A stretch of DNA of 64,000 nucleotides from Rosettibacter sp037481715. GTDB taxonomy: Bacteria > Bacteroidota > Ignavibacteria > Ignavibacteriales > Melioribacteraceae. Of this stretch, positions 8,438 through 17,802 are shown one piece after another (within the stretch, counting starts at the first letter, position 1; each line of letters begins with the position of its first letter). A program made the translations under genes and the position numbers. Under the pieces are notes generated by a model. That model was not told the origin of the DNA and ran no database searches. It saw only the letters and a list, made by a program, of their open reading frames with translations. The stretch covers positions 186,001-250,000 of the forward strand of contig JBBFLD010000005.1 in NCBI GenBank assembly GCA_037481715.1, in the 5' to 3' direction.

Positions 8438-9097
8438 TTACTCTTTCCAAATAAAATCGAACAGCAAATATGATGCTGTCAACATAATTACATCATAACA
8501 AACAAGAACAAAAATTTCAATTAGAGAAGAAGAAACTGGATTGCCGTCCATAGAAAATTTTGTTAATTCAAGAAGAATTAAAATTAATGGAAGCAAAATT
8601 GGGAAAGACAAAACAGGGTAAAGAGTTCCTTTGGATGATGCTTTAGAAATTATTGCTGCTATAATTGTAGATGAAATAGCTATTCCAAAATTTCCAAGAA
8701 TAAATGCAATCAGAAACAATAAAAAGTTTCTTATTATGAATGATTCAAATAAAAGTAAAAAAAGAATTGTAATTGCAGCATTCATTAAAAAAACAAGAAC
8801 AAGATTAAAAATTAATTTGCCAGAAAAAATTGTAGAGGGCGAGGCAATCAGATGAAGAGTCATTGTGGTTCCTCGTTCTTCTTCCGAAACAAAAACTCTT
8901 GATAAACCCGACATGGCAGAAAAAAATATAACTACCCAAAGCAAGCCTCCGTTTAAGTATTCAGAAATTTTTTCACTGCCAATTGAAAACATTATTACAC
9001 TAATCGTAACAAGAATAAACATAGCAAGTGCATTAACTGCATAGCGAGTCCGCAGCTCCGATTCCCAATCTTTCTTAAACAGATAGTATGATTTCAT
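8438..9097 (-). CDS. ccmB: Heme exporter protein CcmB-like ABC permease
   Basis: A 219-residue integral membrane protein with about six hydrophobic segments. The opening F-K-K-D-W-E-S-E-L-R-T-R, the F-V-S-E-E-E-R-G-T loop and L-I-A-S-P form the CcmB signature. CcmB is the permease of the CcmAB complex used in System I cytochrome c maturation. No ccmA, ccmC or ccmE is adjacent, so the rest of the system must lie elsewhere or this is a stand-alone paralogue. The membrane-anchored cytochrome c at 48.1 kb would need such a maturation system. Confidence 0.85.
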   Translation of the reverse strand: MKSYYLFKKDWESELRTRYAVNALAMFILVTISVIMFSIGSEKISEYLNGGLLWVVIFFSAMSGLSRVFVSEEERGTTMTLHLIASPSTIFSGKLIFNLVLVFLMNAAITILFLLLFESFIIRNFLLFLIAFILGNFGIAISSTIIAAIISKASSKGTLYPVLSFPILLPLILILLELTKFSMDGNPVSSSLIEIFVLVCYDVIMLTASYLLFDFIWKE

Positions 9098-9251
9098 TAC
9101 TCATTATATTAATTTGAGTATCTAAAATAATTTTAATAAATGAATATTTCCTGAAAATTTTGAAAAACATTTTGTGTTCAACTCAAATTATTTCGGGGCA
9201 CAATAATAAAATATACTTTTTCATATATTTGATTAACAAAAAGCAAACACC

Positions 9252-10397
9252 ATGAAAAAAGTCAATCCCGATTCAACAATAAAATTTTTTGTTTCTGTAA
9301 TTGGGTTATTCATAATCTTTTTTATTCTGAAAGAACTACGGCATATCTTTATTCCTTTTGTAATTGCCTACATTTTGTTTTTTGTTTATGAGCCAATGAA
9401 TAATTTTTTGAAGATCAGAAAAATTCCTTTAGCAGTTATTATTTTGATTGATATATTAATTACAATAGGATTATTCGCAGGAATTTCGCAGATAATTCTT
9501 ACTTCATTTATGCAATTTGGGGAAAACATTTCTATTTATGCAGAAAAATTAAGTCATATAATTAGAAATATATCCAGGTCAATTGGGATACGAGACCCGC
9601 TCTTTACAAATTTTACAATAAGCAGATTCCTTAGAACATTAAATTACGGAGATATTGCAAGCGGTATTTTTTCCTCTACAGTTGATGTTTTTATAAATCT
9701 CTTTCTGATTTTATTCTTCTTTATTTTTATAAGCAGTGGCCACGATAAAATTGTTGAAGCAATTAGACTCCGTTACGTTGAGAAAAATGTAAAAACAACA
9801 ATTAAAAAACTTAAAAAAGAATTAAAACAAAAACAGGAACTTCTAAGCAAGGATGACGAAACAATTGATGAGCAGCTTGCAACATTAACAATTCAAAGAG
9901 AGATGAAGCTTAGAAAAACTTTTAAAGATATTACAGAACAAATTCAAAAATATATAATAACTAAATTTCTAATTAGCATTTCACTCGGTATTTTGATTGG
10001 AACAATACTTTGGCTTTACGGAGTTGAGTTTTATATTGTCTGGGCTACAATTGCAGTATTATTGCATTTTATTCCTAATATTGGTTCAGTAATTGGTGTT
10101 GCTTTGCCCGCATTGATGACATTAATTCAATATGAATCTGTTGGATATGCACTCCTTGTAACTGCAACAATTATAATTGTTCAAAACATTATTGGAAATA
10201 TCATCGAGCCGCAAATTTTTGGTAATCGATTGGGATTAAATCCGCTTGTAATACTTTTTTCTTTAATGGTTTGGGGTTATCTCTGGGGAATTGCAGGAAT
10301 GTTTTTGTCTGTGCCTCTTACAGCAGTATTAAAGATTATCATTTCTAACTCAAGCTCAAAAAACATGCGGTTTATTACAAATCTTATGAGCAATTAA
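9252..10397 (+). CDS. AI-2E/PerM family transporter-like membrane protein
   Basis: A 381-residue protein with roughly seven to eight hydrophobic segments and a charged central cytoplasmic region (residues ~170-230, rich in Lys/Glu). The family signature is in the C-terminal half: W-A-T-I-A-V-L-L-H-F-I-P-N-I-G-S, then N-I-I-E-P-Q-I-F-G-N-R-L-G-L-N-P-L-V, and the final W-G-I-A-G-M-F-L-S-V-P. Members are variously described as autoinducer-2 exporters or Na+/H+ antiporters; the substrate here is unknown. It stands alone, 70 bp before glgA. Confidence 0.88.
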   Translation: MKKVNPDSTIKFFVSVIGLFIIFFILKELRHIFIPFVIAYILFFVYEPMNNFLKIRKIPLAVIILIDILITIGLFAGISQIILTSFMQFGENISIYAEKLSHIIRNISRSIGIRDPLFTNFTISRFLRTLNYGDIASGIFSSTVDVFINLFLILFFFIFISSGHDKIVEAIRLRYVEKNVKTTIKKLKKELKQKQELLSKDDETIDEQLATLTIQREMKLRKTFKDITEQIQKYIITKFLISISLGILIGTILWLYGVEFYIVWATIAVLLHFIPNIGSVIGVALPALMTLIQYESVGYALLVTATIIIVQNIIGNIIEPQIFGNRLGLNPLVILFSLMVWGYLWGIAGMFLSVPLTAVLKIIISNSSSKNMRFITNLMSN

Positions 10398-10473
10398 AAA
10401 TTCTAGTTGAGTATTTCACGATTAATAATTTTCTTTCCTTATCTTTGCAATTATAATTATTGAACTTTTGCAG

Positions 10474-11970
10474 ATGAAAATTGCTTTTGTATCAAGTGAA
10501 GTTTATCCATATGCTAAAACTGGCGGACTGGCAGATGTTTCTGGTTCACTTCCTTTAGAGCTTTCTAAACTTGGTAACGAAGTAAAAGTATTTATGCCAA
10601 AGTATAATATATTTGGAGAAGTTGAACACGGCTTATCTTACAGATGGGACATTGGTGAAATTCCAATTCGTGTTGCAGGCAAAGTTCATTCTGTTCATGT
10701 TCATACTGCAAAACTTCCAAATTCAAATCCTTCAGAAAAATCTAATGTGGAAGTTTATTTTGTCGATTGTCCACATTACTTTCATCGTTTTCGCATCTAC
10801 ACAAATGATTATGATGAAGATGAAAGATTCATTCTTTTCTCAAAAGGTGTAATTGAAATATTGCAGCGGCTTCAATGGGCGCCCGATGTTATTCACTGCA
10901 ATGACTGGCAGACTGCTTTAATTCCAATTCTACTAAGAGAAAATTATGGATGGGATAAATTATTCGAAAAAACTGCAACTGTATTCACAATTCATAATAT
11001 TGCATATCAAGGAAGATTTTCAAAAGATTCATTTGCTAAAGCAGAAATTAAACATGAGCATTATCTTTATGGTGGTATTGGAGAATATTATGGCGATGTA
11101 AATTTTTTGAAGACAGCAATATTCACGGCGGATATATTAAATACTGTAAGTGAAACTTATGCAAAGGAACTTCTTACTCCAGAATACGGAGAAGGCATGC
11201 ATGAATATTTGCAGATGAGAAAAGATGATTTTTATGGAATACTAAATGGTGTTGATTATAATATTTGGAATCCAGAGACAGATAAATTTATTCCTTATCA
11301 TTATTCTATAAATGAATTATCCGGCAAAGTAAAGAACAAAAAATTTCTTCTTGAACATATTAACTTTTCATTTGACGAAAATATTCCTCTCATAGCTATG
11401 ATTTCTCGATTCGTATCTCAAAAGGGTTTTGATATTTTGGCTTATGTGATTAATGAACTGATGGAATTAAATGCAAAATGGATTATACTTGGAAGCGGAG
11501 AACAAAAATATGAAGAACTTTTTTATCAAATTTCACATAAATATTCTGATAAACTTTATGCCTACATAGGTTATAATAATGAACTTGCTCATTTGATTGA
11601 AGCTGGCGCAGATATTTTTCTTATGCCATCAAAATATGAACCTTGCGGTTTAAATCAAATTTATTCTCTTAAATACGGAACCGTTCCTGTTGTTAGAAAA
11701 ACAGGCGGCTTGGCAGATACTGTCCTGGATTGGAATGAATTTTTAGCCACGGGACAAGAAATTGGTACTGGTTATTCGTTCTGGGATTATTCAGGTCATG
11801 CTTTGTTAGACACAGTAAAGCGAGCTTTGCATGATTTTCAATTAAAAGATGTTTGGAAAAAAATTCAATTAAATGGAATGAGCAAAGACTACTCATGGAA
11901 AAAATCTGCAGAAAAATATGTTCAACTTTACGAAAAAGCAGTTCAAAAAAGAAAAGCAATCATTAATTGA
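10474..11970 (+). CDS. glgA: Glycogen synthase GlgA (GT5)
   Basis: A 498-residue glycosyltransferase that adds ADP-glucose units to growing alpha-1,4-glucan. The N-terminal K-I-A-F-V-S-S-E-V-Y-P-Y-A-K-T-G-G-L-A-D-V holds the ADP-glucose-binding K-T-G-G-L motif. The C-terminal lobe has S-R-F-V-S-Q-K-G, P-S-K-Y-E-P-C-G-L-N-Q and a second T-G-G-L-A-D-T. The length is normal for the family. The frame can be extended two codons to a TTG, but the ATG at 10474 gives the usual N-terminus. No other glycogen gene is in the window. Confidence 0.96.
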   Translation: MKIAFVSSEVYPYAKTGGLADVSGSLPLELSKLGNEVKVFMPKYNIFGEVEHGLSYRWDIGEIPIRVAGKVHSVHVHTAKLPNSNPSEKSNVEVYFVDCPHYFHRFRIYTNDYDEDERFILFSKGVIEILQRLQWAPDVIHCNDWQTALIPILLRENYGWDKLFEKTATVFTIHNIAYQGRFSKDSFAKAEIKHEHYLYGGIGEYYGDVNFLKTAIFTADILNTVSETYAKELLTPEYGEGMHEYLQMRKDDFYGILNGVDYNIWNPETDKFIPYHYSINELSGKVKNKKFLLEHINFSFDENIPLIAMISRFVSQKGFDILAYVINELMELNAKWIILGSGEQKYEELFYQISHKYSDKLYAYIGYNNELAHLIEAGADIFLMPSKYEPCGLNQIYSLKYGTVPVVRKTGGLADTVLDWNEFLATGQEIGTGYSFWDYSGHALLDTVKRALHDFQLKDVWKKIQLNGMSKDYSWKKSAEKYVQLYEKAVQKRKAIIN

Positions 11971-11993
11971 CCAACCAAAAAAGTTAAATAATT

Positions 11994-13151
11994 ATGAAGA
12001 CTACACAAGCGATTACATTCTTTGCAATTGTATTCTCAATTTATGGTTTAATAAATTATTACATAGCAAAAAGAATTATCTCTATCATTCCAGAAAATTT
12101 TAAGAATATTTCTGTCATTATTTTAGTCTTTCTAATTCTCTCTTACATCATTGGAAGAATACTTGAAAATTATTGGGTCTCTTATCTTAGTGATTTTTTA
12201 ATATGGTGTGGTTCGTTCTGGATTGCAGTAATGTTTTATACATTTCTCTTTTTAATTGTTATTGATTTAATCAGAATCATAAATCACTTCTTACACTTTC
12301 TGCCGTCTTTCATAACAGAAAATCCTGTGAAGACAAAAAATTTTTTGGCGGCAGTTATATCTATTTTTGTATTCATTTTAATTATGGGAGGATTCTTTAC
12401 TACAAAAATTATTAATGTTCGTAAATACAACATATACATAAACAAAAAAGCCGGCAATTTAAAATCACTTAATATTGTCATGGCATCAGATTTACATCTT
12501 GGAACCATCAACGGAAAAATGTTTGCATACAAAATTGTTGACAAAATAAACAAGCTCAAGCCGGATATCATTCTTTTTGCAGGTGATATTATTGATGAAG
12601 ACATAAAACCTGTTTTAAAAGATAATGTTGGAGAAGCTTTATTCGAGTTAAAAGCAAAATATGGAGTTTATGGAATTACAGGAAATCATGAATACATTGG
12701 CGGAGTAAACAATGCCGTCAATTATTTGAATGCTCACAAAATTCAAATGTTGAGAGACAATTCAATTTTAATTGACAATGCTTTTTATCTTGTAGGAAGA
12801 GAAGACCGCTCAATTAACAGATTTACAGAAAAAGGAAGAAAAGAATTAAATGAATTAATTAAAGAAGTTGACAAATCTCTTCCAATTATATTAATGGACC
12901 ATCAGCCGTTTCATCTTGAAGAAGCAGAACAAAATGGAATTGATTTACAATTATCTGGACACACACATTATGGTCAGCTTTGGCCCCTAAACTATATCAT
13001 AAAAAAAATTTATGAACTACCTTGGGGATATAAAGTGAAGGGAAATACACACTATTATGTTTCATGCGGTGCTGGTGGATGGGGTCCTCCTGTAAGAATT
13101 GGAAGCTTACCCGAAATTGTAAATATCAAATTGCACTTTCAGGAAAATTAG
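11994..13151 (+). CDS. Membrane-anchored metallophosphoesterase (YaeI/YkuE-like)
   Basis: A 385-residue protein with four to five N-terminal transmembrane segments (residues ~1-140) and a calcineurin-like phosphoesterase domain. Metal-ligand motifs are in order: S-D-L-H-L-G (~167), F-A-G-D-I-I-D, G-I-T-G-N-H-E-Y, D-H-Q-P and S-G-H-T-H-Y-G-Q. Related membrane-bound enzymes act on lipid pyrophosphates such as UDP-2,3-diacylglucosamine or on phosphodiesters; the substrate here is unknown. It starts 23 bp after glgA and may be cotranscribed with it. It converges on the ABC exporter gene. Confidence 0.87.
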   Translation: MKTTQAITFFAIVFSIYGLINYYIAKRIISIIPENFKNISVIILVFLILSYIIGRILENYWVSYLSDFLIWCGSFWIAVMFYTFLFLIVIDLIRIINHFLHFLPSFITENPVKTKNFLAAVISIFVFILIMGGFFTTKIINVRKYNIYINKKAGNLKSLNIVMASDLHLGTINGKMFAYKIVDKINKLKPDIILFAGDIIDEDIKPVLKDNVGEALFELKAKYGVYGITGNHEYIGGVNNAVNYLNAHKIQMLRDNSILIDNAFYLVGREDRSINRFTEKGRKELNELIKEVDKSLPIILMDHQPFHLEEAEQNGIDLQLSGHTHYGQLWPLNYIIKKIYELPWGYKVKGNTHYYVSCGAGGWGPPVRIGSLPEIVNIKLHFQEN

Positions 13152-13173
13152 ATTAAAAATTTTACGAGAATCT

Positions 13174-14964
13174 TTATAAGGCTGTTTTCGTAATTTCTTG
13201 TTCTTTGTACTGCAATTGATAAAGCTTGTAATATATTCCTCTTTTTGCAAGCAGTTCCTGATGAGTTCCCATTTCTTTTAACTCGCCTTTATGCATAACA
13301 ATAATTTTATCTGCATTTTGAATGGTTGATAGTCTATGAGCAATTACAATTGAAGTTCTTCCTGCTAAAAGTTTTTCAATTGCATTTTGAATTAATTCTT
13401 CTGTTTCTGTATCAATGCTTGATGTTGCTTCATCAAGAATTAAAATTTGTGGATTGAATGCTAATGCTCTTGCAAATGAAATTAATTGTTTTTGTCCAAC
13501 ACTTAAAGTAGCTCCTTTTTCTTTTACCTCTTCATCATAGCCATTGGGAAGTTTAGAAATAAAATCATGTGCGCCAACAATTTTAGCTGCTTGAATTATT
13601 TGTTCATCAGAAATTTCCTCTGAACCGAGAGATATATTAGATTTAATTGTTCCAGAAAACAAAAATACATCTTGCAAAACTACAGAAATAAATTTCCTGA
13701 GATTGCGTTTATCAAGTTGACGAATATCGATTCCATCAATTGTTATACTTCCTTTTTGAATATCATAGAATCTTGTCAAAATATTTATAATGCTTGTTTT
13801 TCCTGCACCTGTAGCTCCAACAATTGCAACAGTTTCACCGGGATTAATTTTAAATGAAATATCTTTCAGCACATATTCTTCTGGATTGTAAGCAAACCAG
13901 ACATTTTTAAATTCAATTTCGCCTTTGATATTATTCAAGATGATTGGTTTATCAGGATTCTTAACAAATGTTTTATCATCAAGCAGTTTAAATATTCTTT
14001 CCGAGGATGCCATTGCAGTTTGAAGAATATTATATTTTTCAGATAAATCTCGAACAGGTCTCCAAAACATTTCTGTATACTGAAGAAATGCAAACAGAAC
14101 ACCAATTGTTAAATGCTTCTGAATAACTTCTCCGCCCCCGTACCAGATAATCAAACCTATTGTAATCGAACTTAATAATTCTACAAAAGGAAAAAATACT
14201 GCATAGTAAAAAACAGATTTAATATTTGCATTTCTATAATCAGCATTAATTGAAGAAAATTTTTTTAATTCATCTTCTTCTTTGACAAAATTCTGAACAA
14301 TATTAATTCCGGTTACATGTTCCTGCATGTAAGAATTAAGTCTTGCAAGATGAAATCTAACATCTCTGTAAGTTTCTCTAACTTTCTTTCTGAACAAAAA
14401 AGTAGCATAAAAAAGAATTGGAATAATTGAAAGAGTAACAAGTGCTAAATTCCATGAAAGAGAAAACATGAATACAAAAATCCAAACTATAACAAATACA
14501 TCACTGAAAACTGCAACAATTCCCGAAGAAAACATTTCGTTAAGAGATTCAACATCATTAGTTACTCGTGTAACAATTCTTCCAATTGGTGTTTTATCAA
14601 AAAATCTTAGAGCAAGCTTTTGAACATGAGAGAATATTTCTACGCGCAAATCAAAAATAATTTTCTGCCCCATTAATTCAGTGTAGTAAGTAAGAAAATA
14701 TTGAACCACTGCCTGAAAAAACAAAGAGGCAAATAAAATTAAGCTTATTACAATTAATCCATTCCAATCTTTTGCAGAAATATAATTGTCAACTGCAATT
14801 TTGGTAAGATAAGGACGAAGAGGTCCTAAAGCTGCTACAAGTATATTGAGAAGAATAGCGAGAACAACATATTTTTTATAAGGCTTTACATACTTCAGCA
14901 GCCTCTTCATTAATTTGGCATCGTATGCCTTGCCTAATATTTCATCACTGTAATCTGAAGCCAT
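13174..14964 (-). CDS. ABC exporter half-transporter, catalytically competent Walker B partner
   Basis: A 596-residue type IV (MsbA-like) exporter half with six transmembrane helices in residues ~25-320 and a nucleotide-binding domain after ~345. Walker A is G-A-T-G-A-G-K-T, the Walker B end is I-L-D-E with the catalytic Glu, and the switch is A-H-R. The ABC signature is degenerate: L-S-V-G-Q in place of LSGGQ. This pairs with the other half at 15989-17740, which has the opposite defect, as expected for a heterodimeric exporter. The ATG overlaps the dehydrogenase stop by one base (TAATG), so the two are translationally coupled. Substrate is unknown. Confidence 0.93.
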   Translation of the reverse strand: MASDYSDEILGKAYDAKLMKRLLKYVKPYKKYVVLAILLNILVAALGPLRPYLTKIAVDNYISAKDWNGLIVISLILFASLFFQAVVQYFLTYYTELMGQKIIFDLRVEIFSHVQKLALRFFDKTPIGRIVTRVTNDVESLNEMFSSGIVAVFSDVFVIVWIFVFMFSLSWNLALVTLSIIPILFYATFLFRKKVRETYRDVRFHLARLNSYMQEHVTGINIVQNFVKEEDELKKFSSINADYRNANIKSVFYYAVFFPFVELLSSITIGLIIWYGGGEVIQKHLTIGVLFAFLQYTEMFWRPVRDLSEKYNILQTAMASSERIFKLLDDKTFVKNPDKPIILNNIKGEIEFKNVWFAYNPEEYVLKDISFKINPGETVAIVGATGAGKTSIINILTRFYDIQKGSITIDGIDIRQLDKRNLRKFISVVLQDVFLFSGTIKSNISLGSEEISDEQIIQAAKIVGAHDFISKLPNGYDEEVKEKGATLSVGQKQLISFARALAFNPQILILDEATSSIDTETEELIQNAIEKLLAGRTSIVIAHRLSTIQNADKIIVMHKGELKEMGTHQELLAKRGIYYKLYQLQYKEQEITKTAL

Positions 14965-15974
14965 TAGATAACTTTATAGTAGTTTTTATTTTCAAAAAAT
15001 GAAGTGATATTTTCAAATGTTGTTTGAAGAATTCTTTCGATTGCTTCGTGAGAATCGAAAGCCATGTGAGGTGTTATGATTACATTTTCTCTTCTCAACA
15101 AAAGATTTCTTTTTAATAATGCTTCTATATTTTCTTTGGAAACATTTTTTGTAAGCATTTGATTTTCTTCTTTTAACAATTCTTCTCCTTCAAAAACATC
15201 TAAGCCCGCACCTCCAAATATTCCTTTATCAATTGCATAATAAAGTGCTGCGGGTTCAATTATTCCGCTTCGTGCTGTATTTATAAATAGTGCACCTTTT
15301 TTCACTTTATCAATATTATTCATGTTAATCATGTGATGAGTGCTTTCATTATAGGGACAGTGAAGTGTAATAATATCAGAAGAACCAAGCAGTTCATCTA
15401 AAGAGACATATTTGAAATCAAGAAGTTCTTCGAGTATATGATTTTTTCTTACATCATAAGCAAGTACATTCATTCCAAAACCTTTTGCAATTTTCATCAC
15501 ATGAACACCAATGCTTCCAGCTCCAATAACTCCAATTGTTTTACCACGCAGGTCAAATCCTCTTAATCCATCAAGAGAAAAATTACTTTGCTGAGAACGA
15601 ATGTAAGCTTTATGCAAATTTCTTGACAATGCAAGAATTAAAGCAAAAGTGTGTTCTGCTACAGTATTCTCACCATAGTAAGGCACATTACAAACAGAAA
15701 TATTTTTCTTTTTTGCATATTCAATGTCAATATGATTGTAACCTGTGCTTCTTGTAGCAATTAGTTTGAGATTTTTTGCTTTATCGATTACAGATTTATC
15801 AACTTTATCATAAATAAAAACTGAAAGTACATCTATCTGTTTAAGAATTGATGCTTCGGGGGATAATTCTTCTTTGAAAAAGAAAAGTTCATATTTACTT
15901 TTATCAAATCTTTTGATCAAATAATTTTTTTCTTTTGCAGGAATTGAGAAGAAAGCAACTTTTATTTTTTTCAT
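14964..15974 (-). CDS. D-2-hydroxyacid dehydrogenase (D-lactate dehydrogenase-like)
   Basis: A 336-residue NAD-dependent dehydrogenase. The Rossmann motif G-V-I-G-A-G-S-I-G is at residues ~147-155, followed about 20 residues later by an acidic D (L-A-Y-D) that favours NAD over NADP. Catalytic residues are visible as the Arg in N-T-A-R-S-G, the Glu in D-V-F-E-G-E-E and the His in T-P-H-M-A-F-D. The order resembles fermentative D-lactate dehydrogenase (LdhA) more than phosphoglycerate dehydrogenase. It sits between two ABC exporter halves and overlaps the second, an unusual arrangement. Confidence 0.9.
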   Translation of the reverse strand: MKKIKVAFFSIPAKEKNYLIKRFDKSKYELFFFKEELSPEASILKQIDVLSVFIYDKVDKSVIDKAKNLKLIATRSTGYNHIDIEYAKKKNISVCNVPYYGENTVAEHTFALILALSRNLHKAYIRSQQSNFSLDGLRGFDLRGKTIGVIGAGSIGVHVMKIAKGFGMNVLAYDVRKNHILEELLDFKYVSLDELLGSSDIITLHCPYNESTHHMINMNNIDKVKKGALFINTARSGIIEPAALYYAIDKGIFGGAGLDVFEGEELLKEENQMLTKNVSKENIEALLKRNLLLRRENVIITPHMAFDSHEAIERILQTTFENITSFFENKNYYKVI

Positions 15975-15988
15975 ATTACTGCCTTTCT

Positions 15989-17740
15989 TTAGTTAATCTC
16001 TTTTAATTCATCTTCAAGAAGTTGTTTGTAATAAAGTTCTGCATAAATTCCGCCTTTTGCCACAAGTTCATCATGGGTTCCTTCTTCAGCTATTTTTCCT
16101 TTATCGAGCACAAAAATTTTATCTGAATCTTTTACTGTTGATATTCTGTGGCTGATAATTATGCTTGTTCTGTCTTTCATGAAATTTTTAAGTCGTTTTA
16201 GAATTTCCTCTTCTGTATGTGTATCTACTGCAGAGAATGAATCATCGAGAATTAAAATTCTTGGATTTACAGCCAGTGCTCTTGCAAGTGTTGTTCTTTG
16301 TTTTTGTCCGCCCGACAAAGTTATTCCCCGTTCGCCAAGAATTGTATCAAATCCATTTGGAAAATCTTTTACATCTTTGGTTAACTGTGCAATTTCAGAA
16401 ACTTCATAAATTAATTCTTTATCATATCCATCTAATCCATATGCAATATTATTTTCAAGAGTATCAGAAAACAAAAAGGTTTCCTGCGGAACATAGCCAA
16501 TATTCTTTCTCAAAACATTCAGTGGAATTTCTTTAACATTGTTGCCATCAATTAATATTTCTCCAGAAGTTACATCATACATTCTTGGAATTAAATTCAC
16601 AAGAGTAGTTTTGCCGGTTCCTGTCCTTCCAATAAATGCAACTGTTTCTCCTTGTTTAATTTTAAAGCTGATGTTATCAAGTATTAAAGGCAGATATTCA
16701 TTATATCTGAAAGAAACATTTTTAAATTCAATTTCTCCTTTGATTGTTTTAATGTTGTAATTGGTTTTAGGTCCATCAGAAATTTCGTATGGTTCATTAA
16801 AGAATCTCATCAATCGTTTCATGCTTGCTTCTGCCTGTTGAATCATATTTGCAACAAATCCAAATGAAATCATGGGCCAAATTAGCATTGAAAGGTAAGC
16901 AATAAAAGCAGCTATTACACCAAGTGAAATTTGATTATTCATTACCATTCTTCCGCCAAATAGAATCACAATTATTGCAGAAAGACCGGCAATCATAAAA
17001 AATATTGGATGGAATAAAGCTTGGAGTCTTACCAAATCCATTTTTCTGTTTAGATATTCAAAACTGTGTTTTGTATATTTTTTAATTTCATAATCTTCGC
17101 GCACATAAGATTTAATAACACGTATCCCAGAAAAATTCTCCTGTGCGAGTGTTGTAAGCTCAGAAAATTTTTCCTGTATTTTAGTATATCGTTTATGAAC
17201 TTTCTTCATTACAATATAAACAAGAAATGAAAGCAATGGTAAAGGCATTAAAGCATAAAGTGTAAGTGACGGACTGAGAGAAATCATTATTGAAATAATC
17301 ATTACAAACAAAACACCATTATCAATTGAATACATTACAGCAGGACCCACAAATGAACGAACAGCATTTATATCATTTGTGGCATGAGACATAATATTTC
17401 CAGTAGAATTATTTTGAAAAAATCTCAAAGGAAGTTTTTGAATATGATTCCAGAAATCATGTCTTAAATCATACTCAATTTTTCGAGACACAACAATGAT
17501 TGTTTCTCTTATCAGGAATTGAAATACGCCGGAGACAAAAGTAACTCCAACAATAAGAAGAGCATAATTAACAATTACTTTTGTATTAATATTTTCTTTT
17601 AATGAATTTATTCCGTCCTTGATTAAAATTGGAACATAAACAGAACCAATATTAGAAAGGATAATGAATAAAATTCCAAGCAAAAGAGTTTTCTTATAAC
17701 GGATAAAGTATTTTTTTAGATATAAAAGATTTCTAAACAA
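15989..17740 (-). CDS. ABC exporter half-transporter, degenerate Walker B partner
   Basis: A 583-residue exporter half with six transmembrane helices in residues ~15-310 and a nucleotide-binding domain after ~340. Walker A is G-R-T-G-T-G-K-T and the signature is canonical L-S-G-G-Q. Walker B ends I-L-D-D, so Asp replaces the catalytic Glu; the switch is S-H-R. This is the pattern of the TM287-type subunit in heterodimeric exporters. The start is a TTG, preceded closely by GGCAGGA; no in-frame ATG lies near. It begins a three-gene unit with the dehydrogenase (14 bp downstream) and the partner half. Confidence 0.92.
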   Translation of the reverse strand: MFRNLLYLKKYFIRYKKTLLLGILFIILSNIGSVYVPILIKDGINSLKENINTKVIVNYALLIVGVTFVSGVFQFLIRETIIVVSRKIEYDLRHDFWNHIQKLPLRFFQNNSTGNIMSHATNDINAVRSFVGPAVMYSIDNGVLFVMIISIMISLSPSLTLYALMPLPLLSFLVYIVMKKVHKRYTKIQEKFSELTTLAQENFSGIRVIKSYVREDYEIKKYTKHSFEYLNRKMDLVRLQALFHPIFFMIAGLSAIIVILFGGRMVMNNQISLGVIAAFIAYLSMLIWPMISFGFVANMIQQAEASMKRLMRFFNEPYEISDGPKTNYNIKTIKGEIEFKNVSFRYNEYLPLILDNISFKIKQGETVAFIGRTGTGKTTLVNLIPRMYDVTSGEILIDGNNVKEIPLNVLRKNIGYVPQETFLFSDTLENNIAYGLDGYDKELIYEVSEIAQLTKDVKDFPNGFDTILGERGITLSGGQKQRTTLARALAVNPRILILDDSFSAVDTHTEEEILKRLKNFMKDRTSIIISHRISTVKDSDKIFVLDKGKIAEEGTHDELVAKGGIYAELYYKQLLEDELKEIN

Positions 17741-17802
17741 GTTCCTGCCGTTAATTTTACTTTTCTAAACACAATTGCAAATATAAAAATTCAATTACGC
17801 AA

